Shown: in pieces, positions 30,270-37,996 of the stretch
Numbering within the stretch: the stretch's first letter is position 1
Layout: every line of letters starts with the position of its first letter
Notes under the pieces: model-generated
Told to the model about the DNA's origin: nothing
Databases searched by the model: none
Seen by the model: only the letters and a program-made list of their open reading frames with translations
Assembly (NCBI GenBank): GCA_009912575.1
Contig: WNDP01000026.1
Span: 1 to 38,207 of the forward strand
Source: Acinetobacter bereziniae
Lineage (GTDB): Bacteria > Pseudomonadota > Gammaproteobacteria > Pseudomonadales > Moraxellaceae
Length of the DNA: 38,207 nt
Reading direction: 5' to 3'
Position numbers and translations under genes: made by a program

Positions 30270-30959
30270 ATGGCAAAGGACTTTAATCATCCAATGGTTG
30301 TTGAAAGTTATGATGAGCATATCCGTAAGTTAATTCCAGGTTATGAGCTGATCCACTTACAAGTCCATGCTTTGCTCAAAACGTATCTTCCTTTACAGGC
30401 AAATATTCTGGTGGTTGGATGCGGTACAGGATATGAGTTGCAGTATTTGGCAGAGCAATTTCCGCAATGGAATTTTACAGCAATTGATCCTGCGCCCAAC
30501 ATGATTGATAAAGCCAAACAACATATTGATGGTTTAGGGCTTTCATCACAAATTGAATGTATCGTAGGTGATACCTCTATATTGCAGAATATTGACACAA
30601 CTTTTGATGCTGCATTGGCGATTTTGGTTTCACATTTTGTTCCTGTTGAGGCAAAAGCTCAATTCTTTACAGATATTGCAAATAGCCTAAGCAGTACAGG
30701 CTTATGTTTAAGTGTAGAGCTTACTCAATTTGAAAATGTGCAACAGTTAGACAGTCTAAAAATTTTGACATTGGATTCAGGATTACATGAAAAGCAAGTA
30801 GAGCTTATGGCAGATCGTATCACTCAAGATTTTGCATTAATTCGTCAAGACGAGATCATTGATTTGTACAAACAGGCTGGTTTTGCTTTAGTAAAAAGTT
30901 TTGCACAAGTGCTGAATTACTATGGCTTTATTGGGTTAAAGCATTCGATAGGGAAATAA
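30270..30959 (+). CDS. class I SAM-dependent methyltransferase
   Basis: A 229-residue Rossmann methyltransferase. Motif I is ILVVGCGTGYELQYL, motif II AIDPAPNMIDKA, then IVGDTSIL and a motif IV-like FDAALAILVSHFV. The N-terminal helix and the C-terminal strand pair (FAQVLNYYGFIGLK) complete the fold. It belongs to the small-molecule methyltransferase group; the substrate is unknown. It follows tetR by 48 bp with AAGGA before the ATG, so they are likely cotranscribed. Confidence 0.9.
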   Translation: MAKDFNHPMVVESYDEHIRKLIPGYELIHLQVHALLKTYLPLQANILVVGCGTGYELQYLAEQFPQWNFTAIDPAPNMIDKAKQHIDGLGLSSQIECIVGDTSILQNIDTTFDAALAILVSHFVPVEAKAQFFTDIANSLSSTGLCLSVELTQFENVQQLDSLKILTLDSGLHEKQVELMADRITQDFALIRQDEIIDLYKQAGFALVKSFAQVLNYYGFIGLKHSIGK

Positions 30960-31007
30960 AACTTTTATCATCGAATTTTAATGATCTTCACTGTGTCTAA
31001 TTCTAAT

Positions 31008-31063
31008 ATCTATACTGGGTATTTTATCAAAACGATTGGTTTCGATTTAATCCCAGTATAGAT
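31008..31063. terminator. long hairpin between convergent methyltransferase and plsB
   Basis: ATCTATACTGGG (31008-31019) pairs perfectly with CCCAGTATAGAT (31052-31063) around a 32-base loop. Confidence 0.7.
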
Positions 31064-31083
31064 TTATTCAAGTTACAATGCAG

Positions 31084-33285
31084 TTATTTATCCTTTGAAT
31101 CTTCTTCAGGCTCTTTCACCACATTTACATCATATAAATGTGCAAGAGCAGAAAGTAGGCGAATTTTAGGATCTGCATTTGAAATGCTGATGATTTGATC
31201 TGCATTAATATCAATCAGTTTTTCAGCGCTGAAATAATCAAGAATACATTCAATTTGAGCATCAACTTCAGTTTCATCCCATTTTAAGAAAAATGCTTTA
31301 TGGATTAACGGATATTGTTCAATCACTTGTGAGCATAATGTAGATTTTTCAATTTTAAATATCTGTTCTTCAGTGTGCTGTTTAAATACTTTTGCGATCA
31401 AAGCAGGCAGAATAAAGGTGTGTAGGATGTTATTACTAAAATATTTGAGTAAGCCGACCTGTATATCACTGACTTTTACCCAACGTTCATTATCATGCTC
31501 AATCAATTCAACCTGTTTGAGTTTCATGGCATATTGAATGATTTCTTTATTGGAAAGTTCAGTCATCTGCATACGATCGTCATAACGATGATGCTTCAAT
31601 AAATTGCGGAATTGCTCTAAACGAATCAATACTTCTCTTTCAGCCAAGCTATGCGTCGGAGCGTTTAACAACACCAAAGAAATCAAACTGATTGGATTGA
31701 TCACAACAGCTTTATTTATGTTCTCCAAAATATCGATTGCAACATCATTCACTGTGGCTTTGACACTGTCAGGAATCTCATCATGCAATCCGACATGTTG
31801 CGGTGCTTGATTTTTTTCCAGAATATCTTCAAGAAAAACAGGCTCACCTAGATTGACATGTACGACACCAAATACTTTTTCAATTTTTTGAATAGATTTT
31901 AATAAACCAAATAAAGATTCAGCCTGTTTTTTTTGACCGCCCAATTCTTTGATGTATGAACTTCCTTCAATCTGCTTTTCATAACCAAAATATGTAGGAA
32001 TAAAGGCAATTGGTTTGCTGTTTCCACGCAGATAACTTTGAATCGTCATTGCCAACATGCCTTTTTTAGGCGGCAATAATAATCCAGTTCGTGAGCGTCC
32101 ACCTTCAATAAAGTATTCCATCGGAGTATTGCGATTTAATATGCTGTAGATATATTCTTTAAAAACAGCGGTATATAACGCATTTCCATTGAAGCTACGG
32201 CGAATAAAGTACGCGCCTGCACCACGCATTAACTGTCCAACTACAGGCATATTCAGATTAATACCTGCTGCAATATGCGGAACCATAAGCCCACGGTTAT
32301 AAATCACATAAGACAGTAGCAAGTAGTCGATATGGCTACGATGACAAGGGGTGTAAACAATCTCATAATCTTTGGCAAGTTCACGTACAGTGTCAAAGTT
32401 ATGTACTTCAATTCCATCATACAATTGCGTCCAAAGCTTGGTTAATGCAATCTCAGCGAAACGTAAGGTCGAGTAGGAAAAATCAGAAACGATTTCATCT
32501 AAATACTTGTGCGCCAAGTTTTCAGCTTCATTGACGCTGATTTTCTTGTGAATACTTTCGTTTAAAATGGCTTCTTTGATGGCTTCAGTCGTCATCAATT
32601 TATTGATGACATTGCGACGATCTGAAATATCAGGGCCGAGAATGGCTTCTTTATAGCCATTAAATTCTTTATTCAGCTCAGTAACCACATAATGAGCCGG
32701 TGAGAAATTCGGAGTAAGCTCAATTGCTGAATTGATCAATTGACGGAGAGAAATCGCTTGATGGAACTCGATATAATTTTCGCGACCATACAGCGTGATA
32801 TTGAGTGCTTGTTTGATACCTGTGGGTTTTGCCCAAGCATCTGCCATCAGTGCCTTATACCAACTGTCTTCATTTTCAGGTGCACGTCCCCATAAAATTG
32901 TCGTTGGGATCAGCAATACATCTTGTTCAGGATGTTTCAACAAAAATTCAACCAGACGAATGATTTTATCTGGGTAATAAGCTGAAGCATTACTTTTTGT
33001 TGGCTCTAAAGTAATAAATGAATCATCTTCTTGATAGTCAGAAGAGAGCTGAAGTGGTGCAAAAGCAGGGCTGAGTTTTCTCTTTTCAGTTTCATTATCG
33101 ATCAAGACTTTATTGGATGTAGAGTCGTCTTGGATGACATAACAAATTGGAAAATGTGGTGTATTTGGATCATTAATTGTATTTTCAAGTGTTTGTGTAT
33201 CACCCAAAACTTGCGGGCTGACAATTTTATCTAAGATTTTTTTTGTAAATTGACGGTAAAATTTTTGATAAGCACTGCTTGCCAT
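31084..33285 (-). CDS. plsB: glycerol-3-phosphate 1-O-acyltransferase PlsB
   Basis: A 733-residue acyltransferase of the inner membrane that starts phospholipid synthesis by acylating glycerol-3-phosphate. Acyltransferase motifs appear in order in the middle: HRSHIDYLLLSYV (HX4D, about residues 315-320), GAYFIRRSF, YFIEGGRSRTGLLLPPK and AFIPTYFGYE. It is shorter than the 807-residue E. coli enzyme, mainly at the termini, which fits other Acinetobacter forms. The long C-terminal helical part is the family's regulatory domain. GAAGAGAAG precedes the ATG. It is divergent from cysK. Confidence 0.95.
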   Translation of the reverse strand: MASSAYQKFYRQFTKKILDKIVSPQVLGDTQTLENTINDPNTPHFPICYVIQDDSTSNKVLIDNETEKRKLSPAFAPLQLSSDYQEDDSFITLEPTKSNASAYYPDKIIRLVEFLLKHPEQDVLLIPTTILWGRAPENEDSWYKALMADAWAKPTGIKQALNITLYGRENYIEFHQAISLRQLINSAIELTPNFSPAHYVVTELNKEFNGYKEAILGPDISDRRNVINKLMTTEAIKEAILNESIHKKISVNEAENLAHKYLDEIVSDFSYSTLRFAEIALTKLWTQLYDGIEVHNFDTVRELAKDYEIVYTPCHRSHIDYLLLSYVIYNRGLMVPHIAAGINLNMPVVGQLMRGAGAYFIRRSFNGNALYTAVFKEYIYSILNRNTPMEYFIEGGRSRTGLLLPPKKGMLAMTIQSYLRGNSKPIAFIPTYFGYEKQIEGSSYIKELGGQKKQAESLFGLLKSIQKIEKVFGVVHVNLGEPVFLEDILEKNQAPQHVGLHDEIPDSVKATVNDVAIDILENINKAVVINPISLISLVLLNAPTHSLAEREVLIRLEQFRNLLKHHRYDDRMQMTELSNKEIIQYAMKLKQVELIEHDNERWVKVSDIQVGLLKYFSNNILHTFILPALIAKVFKQHTEEQIFKIEKSTLCSQVIEQYPLIHKAFFLKWDETEVDAQIECILDYFSAEKLIDINADQIISISNADPKIRLLSALAHLYDVNVVKEPEEDSKDK

Positions 33286-33424
33286 AATCTTCTCTTCAGA
33301 TGAGTTCTACCGTTATTATGCTTGAAATAATATACAAATATATACTTTGATTTGCTGACAATTCAGTCAAATACATTGCATAAAAACTAAACTTATGATT
33401 TATATAAATAAACTATTTCATTAT

Positions 33425-33433
33425 TGCTATAAT
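33425..33433 (+). promoter_or_regulatory. extended -10 promoter of cysK
   Basis: TGC-TATAAT is an exact extended -10 box, 84 bp before the cysK ATG. No clear -35 is present, as is common with the TGn extension. Confidence 0.55.
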
Positions 33434-33517
33434 TAAATTCAGTTACTGAGTGTCAAAGCTACATAAAAAAGCATTATGATAGATTGATATAAATTAATTT
33501 AAATTCAAGGAAAGACC

Positions 33518-34516
33518 ATGTCTACAGATCCAAATTTCCCAAGCACAGAAAATCTAGGTATAGCTGTTTATGCCAATAATGCTGAATCTATTGGCAATAC
33601 ACCTTTGATTCGTATCAACCGTTTGATTAGCAGTGGCGCGACTGTTTTAGCAAAAACTGAAAGCCGTAATCCTGCATTTTCTGTGAAAGACCGTATTGGT
33701 GCTGCGCTTATTGCTGATGCGGAAGCCAAAGGGCTTTTAAAGAAAGGCATGCATATTGTTGAGCCAACCAGTGGTAATACAGGAATTGCATTGGCATTTG
33801 TAGCAGCGGCAAAAGGTTATGAAATTACTTTGACGATGCCTGCCAGTATGAGCCTTGAACGTCGTAAAGTATTAAAAGCGCTAGGTGCAAATTTAATTTT
33901 AACTGAGCCAGCAAAAGGGATGAAAGGTGCAGTTGAGGAAGCTGTACGTTTAGCTACAGAACAGCCTGAAAAATATTATTTGCCTCAACAATTTGAAAAC
34001 CCTGCCAACCCTAAAATCCATGAAACAACAACAGGGCCAGAGATTTGGGCAGCAACCGCAGGAAAGGTTGATATTCTTGTAGCTGGCGTGGGTACTGGTG
34101 GAACGATTTCAGGAATCTCAAGTTATTTTGAAAATGTTAAAAATCAAGCAATTTACTCGGTTGCCGTTGAACCAGCAGATTCTCCAATTATTGGCCAAAC
34201 CAAGCGTGGTGAAACGCTAACACCTGGCCCACATAAGATTCAGGGTATTGGTGCAAATTTTATTCCTAAAAACTTGAATTTAGATTTAGTTGATGAAGTA
34301 ATTGCGATTGAAAACCAAGTTGCCATTGATTTTGCTCGTCAAAGTGCAACTCAGGAAGGTATTTTTGTAGGTATTTCGAGTGGTGCAGCATTAGCGGCAG
34401 CGGCACAGTTGGCGGCCCGTCCTGAAAATGCAGGAAAAACAATTGTTGTAATATTACCTGATGCTGGTGAACGCTATTTATCTTCAGTATTGTTTGAAGA
34501 TATTTCAGCGGATTAA
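33518..34516 (+). CDS. cysK: cysteine synthase A
   Basis: A 332-residue fold-type II PLP enzyme that makes cysteine from O-acetylserine and sulfide. The PLP Lys is in [11 protein letters not shown], the substrate loop is [10 protein letters not shown], the phosphate loop [10 protein letters not shown], and the PLP ring Ser is in [11 protein letters not shown]. The N-terminal block [12 protein letters not shown] fits. Compared with the usual 310-325 residues it has a slightly long N-terminus before the conserved part. AAGGAAAG precedes the ATG. It has its own promoter and terminator. Confidence 0.95.
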   Translation: MSTDPNFPSTENLGIAVYANNAESIGNTPLIRINRLISSGATVLAKTESRNPAFSVKDRIGAALIADAEAKGLLKKGMHIVEPTSGNTGIALAFVAAAKGYEITLTMPASMSLERRKVLKALGANLILTEPAKGMKGAVEEAVRLATEQPEKYYLPQQFENPANPKIHETTTGPEIWAATAGKVDILVAGVGTGGTISGISSYFENVKNQAIYSVAVEPADSPIIGQTKRGETLTPGPHKIQGIGANFIPKNLNLDLVDEVIAIENQVAIDFARQSATQEGIFVGISSGAALAAAAQLAARPENAGKTIVVILPDAGERYLSSVLFEDISAD

Positions 34517-34577
34517 GCGCCAATAGCCAATTGATTGAACTTGATCGACATTACGATCGAATGCTGAAGTCGACAAA

Positions 34578-34617
34578 AAATAAACCCTCTCAGGCATAGT
34601 TAAGAGAGGGTTTATTT
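34578..34617. terminator. terminator after cysK
   Basis: AAATAAACCCTCTC (34578-34591) and GAGAGGGTTTATTT (34604-34617) are perfect 14-base arms around a 12-base loop. Confidence 0.93.
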
Positions 34618-34723
34618 GATATTTAGAGAGCAAGATTGATGCAAAAAATTAAAAATAAATTAAACAAACCAGAATGATTCTTTAAAACTTGTATTGCATA
34701 TAGATAGAGTATTTTCACTGCCT

Positions 34724-35171
34724 TTACCATTCCAAAAGATCACTTACAAGGTTTTGAAATACGTTCATAGGCTCAGATAGAGAATAACCCTCTAACGAAA
34801 GATAAATTTCATCATCATAAAAATCTATTAAAGCGTCTAAATTATCAATATTCATATATTTAGATAAAAAAGTATGCCTTGAATAAAGGATGAATATCGT
34901 CTTGAGTAGTCACATTAGAAACTTTCTTTAAAAAGTATTTACTTAGTAAATTATTAATTATTAATTATTCAGGTATATATCAAAACTTTCTTTAGATATT
35001 TTTTTAAACAGTCCAAAATTGTTCAGAAGTTTATAGAAAACAAATATCTAAAGCTAATTCATAAGAAGGATCTTTTTATAAAATATCTAAGCTCCATTTT
35101 TGAATATCCTCTGGAGATGTTAAGTTTAGCTCCAGTTCGGCTTTAAATTGAATTTTATCAACTTCACTCAT
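34724..35171 (-). pseudogene. ruined gene of unknown family, stops and frameshift
   Basis: Read on the minus strand from ATG 35171, with an AGGGGA ribosome-binding site, the frame gives MSEVDKIQFKAELELNLT...QKWSLDIL and a stop, then KDPSYELALDICFL and another stop, then TSEQFWTV. In other frames coding-like pieces continue: KKISKESFDIYL, KYFLKKVSNVTTQDDIHPLF and KYMNIDNLDALIDFYDDEIY...NVFQNLVSDLLEW to the stop at 34724. Together they look like one soluble acidic protein of about 150 residues that has decayed by several mutations. I do not recognise it. It sits between cysK and the toxin-antitoxin pair, at the start of the accessory region. Confidence 0.6.
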
Positions 35172-35261
35172 TTATATTTAATTCCCCTAAACTTAATATA
35201 TTACACCTTATGCAAAATTAAAAATGGGAGCTTTAAAGCCCCCCCGATTCTATTGATCATG

Positions 35262-35534
35262 TTAAATAAGCGTTGGATGAGCATCTAGAATACGAATTAA
35301 TGTTGCTGCTGGACCTGTTGGATAGCGTCTACCTTGTTCCCAATTCTGTAAAGTGCGAGGGCTAATATGCAAACGTGCAGCAAATTCATTTTGGCTCAAT
35401 CCCGTTTTTTCACGTACTTCCTTAATATTAGGTAATACCATTTCTGTTACATGACTTGCCTGAATCTCTTTACGCTTAATTGCCCCAGCTTCTTTAATCG
35501 AAGAAACGAGGTCATCAAATAAAGTATTATCCAT
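35262..35534 (-). CDS. XRE-family antitoxin, NadS/HigA-like
   Basis: A 90-residue DNA-binding protein. The N-terminal half (MDNTLFDDLVSSIKEAGAIKRKE) is the toxin-neutralising arm expected for this family. The C-terminal half is an XRE helix-turn-helix (IKEVREKTGLSQNEFAARLHISPRTLQNWEQGRRYP) followed by GPAATLIRILDAHP. It closely follows the NadS-like antitoxin pattern. It overlaps the upstream toxin gene by 8 bp (toxin first, HigBA order), implying coupling. It should repress the shared promoter at 35856-35884. Confidence 0.93.
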   Translation of the reverse strand: MDNTLFDDLVSSIKEAGAIKRKEIQASHVTEMVLPNIKEVREKTGLSQNEFAARLHISPRTLQNWEQGRRYPTGPAATLIRILDAHPTLI

Positions 35535-35847
35535 GAAGTTGCTCCTTCACTAATTGACGCAGAATTGCAGTTTCCTTATCCGTTAAATTGTCTTTCATAG
35601 ACTTGGGATAAGCGACTAAAAAGAAAATATGGTCATCTTCTGAAACCCAATAATAGATTACACGGATACCACCACTTTTTCCTTTATTGCCATGAGCACA
35701 ACGTACTTTTCGTATTCCACCACCATTTTTTATCACATCACCTTTATCAGGCTCTACCAAAAGATCTTGCTGTAACTGGCGATATTCATCATCAGTAACA
35801 AGTTCTTTGATTTGCTTGGTAAAAATGCTGGTTTCAATAAATAGCAT
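35527..35847 (-). CDS. RelE/HigB-type toxin
   Basis: A 106-residue RelE-superfamily protein: FIETSIFTKQIKELVTDDEY at the N-terminus, the GDVIKNGGGIRKVRCAHGNKGKSGGIRVIYYW core and FFLVAYPKSMKDNLTDKE near the end, the pattern of toxins annotated RelE/HigB2 next to NadS-like antitoxins. Known relatives cleave mRNA on the ribosome. Basic core residues (Arg, Lys, Tyr) expected for activity are present and the frame is intact, so the pair may be functional. The toxin gene comes first and overlaps its antitoxin. Confidence 0.92.
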   Translation of the reverse strand: MLFIETSIFTKQIKELVTDDEYRQLQQDLLVEPDKGDVIKNGGGIRKVRCAHGNKGKSGGIRVIYYWVSEDDHIFFLVAYPKSMKDNLTDKETAILRQLVKEQLHG

Positions 35848-35855
35848 AGCTTTTG

Positions 35856-35884
35856 TACGTCAATGGCGTATTAAAAGTATAACA
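35856..35884 (-). promoter_or_regulatory. toxin-antitoxin promoter with operator-like dyad
   Basis: On the minus strand an extended -10 (TGT-TATACT, 35884-35876) precedes the toxin ATG by about 30 bp. TACG-N7-CGTA (35856-35870) lies just after it, at the expected transcription start, suiting autorepression by the XRE antitoxin. Confidence 0.5.
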
Positions 35885-35965
35885 ATTTGAAAATAAAAAA
35901 GCGAGAATTACAAGTATTCAGTTCTGATAGCGTCCATTATGTGAAATAGGCACAATATATAGATT

Positions 35966-36187
35966 TTAAGTAACAAATATTTTCCAAATCCATTTAAAAA
36001 TGTTGCCAACCAAGTGAGGAAATAAATAACCTATAATAAAGTAGCTAATTACTGTAAAAATTACAATTTTAGATGAGGAGATCGTAGAACTTATATATAG
36101 GGAGGAAAATATTGCTAGTCCTAGGCCTAAGATAATCCCACCTACAGAATAGTAAAATGCTGTAATTAAACGTTCAGAATTATCCAT
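35966..36187 (-). CDS. small two-helix membrane protein
   Basis: About 73 residues from ATG 36187 (MDNSERLITAFYYSVGGIIL). Two hydrophobic helices (SVGGIILGLGLAIFSSLY and KIVIFTVISYFIIGYLF) are followed by an aromatic-basic tail (NIFKWIWKIF). The in-frame TTG at 36202 is a less likely start. It begins 11 bp after the stop of a broken upstream gene, so it was probably the second gene of an operon. No family is recognised. Small two-helix proteins in accessory regions may be immunity proteins or holin-like, which cannot be decided here. Confidence 0.65.
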   Translation of the reverse strand: MDNSERLITAFYYSVGGIILGLGLAIFSSLYISSTISSSKIVIFTVISYFIIGYLFPHLVGNIFKWIWKIFVT

Positions 36188-36198
36188 CACTACTACTC

Positions 36199-36490
36199 TC
36201 AAACTCTAAGTACTTTAAAATGATAGTATGGCTTTTTAGAAGTAAATGATAGAAAGCTTAACTGCCTACTAGAAAAACGATCCGTTTCTGCCTTAAACCA
36301 GTTGAATACTAAACTAGCTTGTTCAACATAATCCCAATAATTCTCCTTATTGATTCCTCTGAAATCATCATACAAAGTAAGCGTACAAGACTGAGTAAGA
36401 TTTATCCCAAGGGTTGTCCGCAGGAAATGGGGATAAATTTTGCGTCGAAGGGCTTGTTTTTTATATAGGATTTGGTTTTTGTTGATTTTT
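36199..36490 (-). pseudogene. C-terminal gene fragment upstream of the small membrane protein
   Basis: A minus-strand frame ending at TGA 36199-36201 reads CTLTLYDDFRGINKENYWDY...VFNWFKAETDRFSSRQLSF...KKPYYHFKVLRV, which looks like a genuine protein C-terminus. Upstream it runs without a start codon into a different-looking sequence containing one 16-bp direct repeat and stops near 36490. The likely history is replacement of its 5' part by the segment at 36401-36750. Family unknown. Confidence 0.5.
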
Positions 36491-36750
36491 TAATCAGAAT
36501 AATGGATGAAAAGATGACAAAAATCATTCGTTGAGCAGTGGACTTGTGCTGCAAACAAAGTTCTACTTTGTTTTTGTTCATCTTGGTCAACGGGGATATA
36601 CATATCACCTTTGATCAACGGCGGAATCCATGTTGCCAAACGCAATAGCAATTAATATAGGCTAATGGAAAAAGTAAAATCTATTTATGAATCTTACTAA
36701 AAGTTTTGCCAGAATAAAGTTAACTTGAATTAACTTTATTCCAAGGGTTG
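36401..36750. repeat. segment bounded by a 16-bp direct repeat
   Basis: TTTATCCCAAGGGTTG (36401-36416) recurs as TTTATTCCAAGGGTTG (36735-36750), matching at 15 of 16 positions, 334 bp apart. The enclosed DNA holds coding-like minus-strand pieces (IKGDMYIPVDQDEQKQSRTL and PFDAKFIPISCGQPLG) in different frames, and an ATTTATCCC/GGGATAAAT dyad at its edge. It looks like an inserted or duplicated relic. No transposase is present. Confidence 0.55.
36712..36741. terminator. perfect AT-rich hairpin downstream of the transglycosylase gene
   Basis: GAATAAAGTTAA and TTAACTTTATTC are perfect 12-base arms around CTTGAA. It is 33 bp after the minus-strand transglycosylase stop, overlaps the second direct repeat, and could terminate that gene. 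Confidence 0.5.
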
Positions 36751-36773
36751 GTGTTAGATTGTAGTGCTAAATT

Positions 36774-37310
36774 TTATAACGAAGATTTTAACTGCTTTTC
36801 GTGCTGTTTCACTTGTTTCGCATATCTCTTTCCTTGGCGTTTCATTTTACGATTTGATTCATAATTTGTAGGGCCCACATTGTAATAACCTAATGCTTTT
36901 TTCCAACTACCTGCAGATTGGTTATATTTCGCTAAGATCATTGTTCCGCAGCGTACATTGGTATATTCATCAAACAGATCGCCTGGGCAGGCTTGTTGCC
37001 AATAACGTGGCATAACCTGAGTTAAACCAACTGCTCCAGAGGGTGAAGTCACGTAACTACGATAACTGGATTCTTGACGAATTGTAGCTGCAATCAGTAA
37101 AGGATCGACATCGTATAGATCAGCACTTTGCACAATAAGTGGTGAGACTCGATTTGCAATATCAGGGGAAACTGAATAAGCCTTTTGTATGCCTGTAGAG
37201 AGTTTGGCTGCACGCTTTTGCACAGAACCGCCACCTAAAGATGAGCACGCCGTAATTGCAAGTGTCACACAAACGATAGAAATTATTTTTAATTGATACT
37301 GAGGATTCAA
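36774..37310 (-). CDS. lytic transglycosylase lipoprotein (SLT domain)
   Basis: A 178-residue protein. A lipoprotein signal (MNPQYQLKIISIVCVTLAITAC, lipobox ITAC, lipidated Cys22) is followed by an SLT-type lytic transglycosylase domain: LYDVDPLLIAATIRQESSYR with the catalytic Glu, SPSGAVGLTQVMP, CGTMILAKYN and KKALGYYNVGPTNYE. The C-terminal tail is very basic. It would cleave peptidoglycan between MurNAc and GlcNAc in the periplasm. No ATG is available before the signal peptide; TTG 37310 is the likely start. It is smaller than MltC or Slt, nearer to EmtA/MltE types. Confidence 0.9.
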   Translation of the reverse strand: MNPQYQLKIISIVCVTLAITACSSLGGGSVQKRAAKLSTGIQKAYSVSPDIANRVSPLIVQSADLYDVDPLLIAATIRQESSYRSYVTSPSGAVGLTQVMPRYWQQACPGDLFDEYTNVRCGTMILAKYNQSAGSWKKALGYYNVGPTNYESNRKMKRQGKRYAKQVKQHEKQLKSSL

Positions 37311-37579
37311 AACAAAACCAATACTGCTGATCTAAGATTGGTCATGATGTTAAGTGTCCAATTTATACCTGTCAATCTCACTACATCAGTAGATTTATTC
37401 ACGATTTGTATCTTTAGCTTTGAACGAATGGTTATTGAGCGATTGCTGTTTTGAAAATAATTTGTTTAATAATTTTTAATAAATATGATTTTAATTTTTA
37501 ATGAAAATTAAAAAAAACCATTTAAATGTTAAGCATAATTTGATAAAAGAATAGTTGTTCATGATAATTATAAAGGCTT

Positions 37580-37899
37580 ATGACTAAAAGATATAAACGC
37601 TATGCGATCAAAACCATCAAGGATTGGCAAGGCGAAGATTGGGATGTTTATGAAGAGCGAAATACACAAGCTGGGATTATGATCTACAAAGGTTGGATGT
37701 ATGAGCAAATTGCAAAGAGTCAATATATTTTTACATTTTGACCAATGATTTAGCTGAGTTTTTAAAGAAAAACGATCGGGCTAAATTTATGAAATTGCTC
37801 GGATTGTCAGTTAAAATAATCACTAGATTTAGACGTGCATTGGGTCTTCAAAAAAAATATGACTATACTTTATCTACTTTCAAGGATTGGATGCTTTGA
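37580..37899 (+). pseudogene. unknown gene, frameshifted and cut by an IS end
   Basis: ATG 37580 with AAAGG upstream starts MTKRYKRYAIKTIKDWQGED...MYEQIAKSQYIF. It hits a stop at TGA 37739-37741, but one more T in the preceding T run restores YILTNDLAEFLKKNDRAKFM...KIITRFRRALGLQKKYDYTL...KDWML. The joined protein (about 106 residues) is basic and helical at the C-terminus, perhaps nucleic-acid binding. Its final stop TGA (37897-37899) is the first three bases of the IS terminal repeat, so its real 3' end is lost. Family unknown. Confidence 0.6.
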
Positions 37900-37996
37900 A
37901 CCGTACCATGTTTGTCGGAGACTCAACATTCTGAGAAACTACTCCGATGAAAAAATCAAACTATACCCCTGAAATCAAAGAAAGAGCGGTTCAACT
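37897..37996 (+). mobile_element. left end of an IS3-family element, 100-bp remnant
   Basis: A terminal repeat TGAACCGTACC...TCGGAGA (37897-37921) is followed by the first codons of an IS3-type OrfA (ATG 37947, MKKSNYTPEIKERAVQL). The remnant ends exactly at 37996, where the matching terminal repeat of a second copy begins. Confidence 0.8.

Noticed and set aside
34724-34900. Barstar-like resemblance of the NIDNLDALIDFY segment
   Set aside because: Only a short NLDAL match; the surrounding residues do not follow the barstar pattern.
36402-36608. 68-codon minus-strand frame
   Set aside because: It overlaps other coding-like frames in the same segment, and its composition suggests a relic or shadow rather than a gene.
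35681-37750. Search by eye for XerC/XerD (dif-like) sites around the toxin-antitoxin pair and the direct repeats
   Set aside because: The direct repeats and nearby dyads do not resemble known Acinetobacter pdif sequences.
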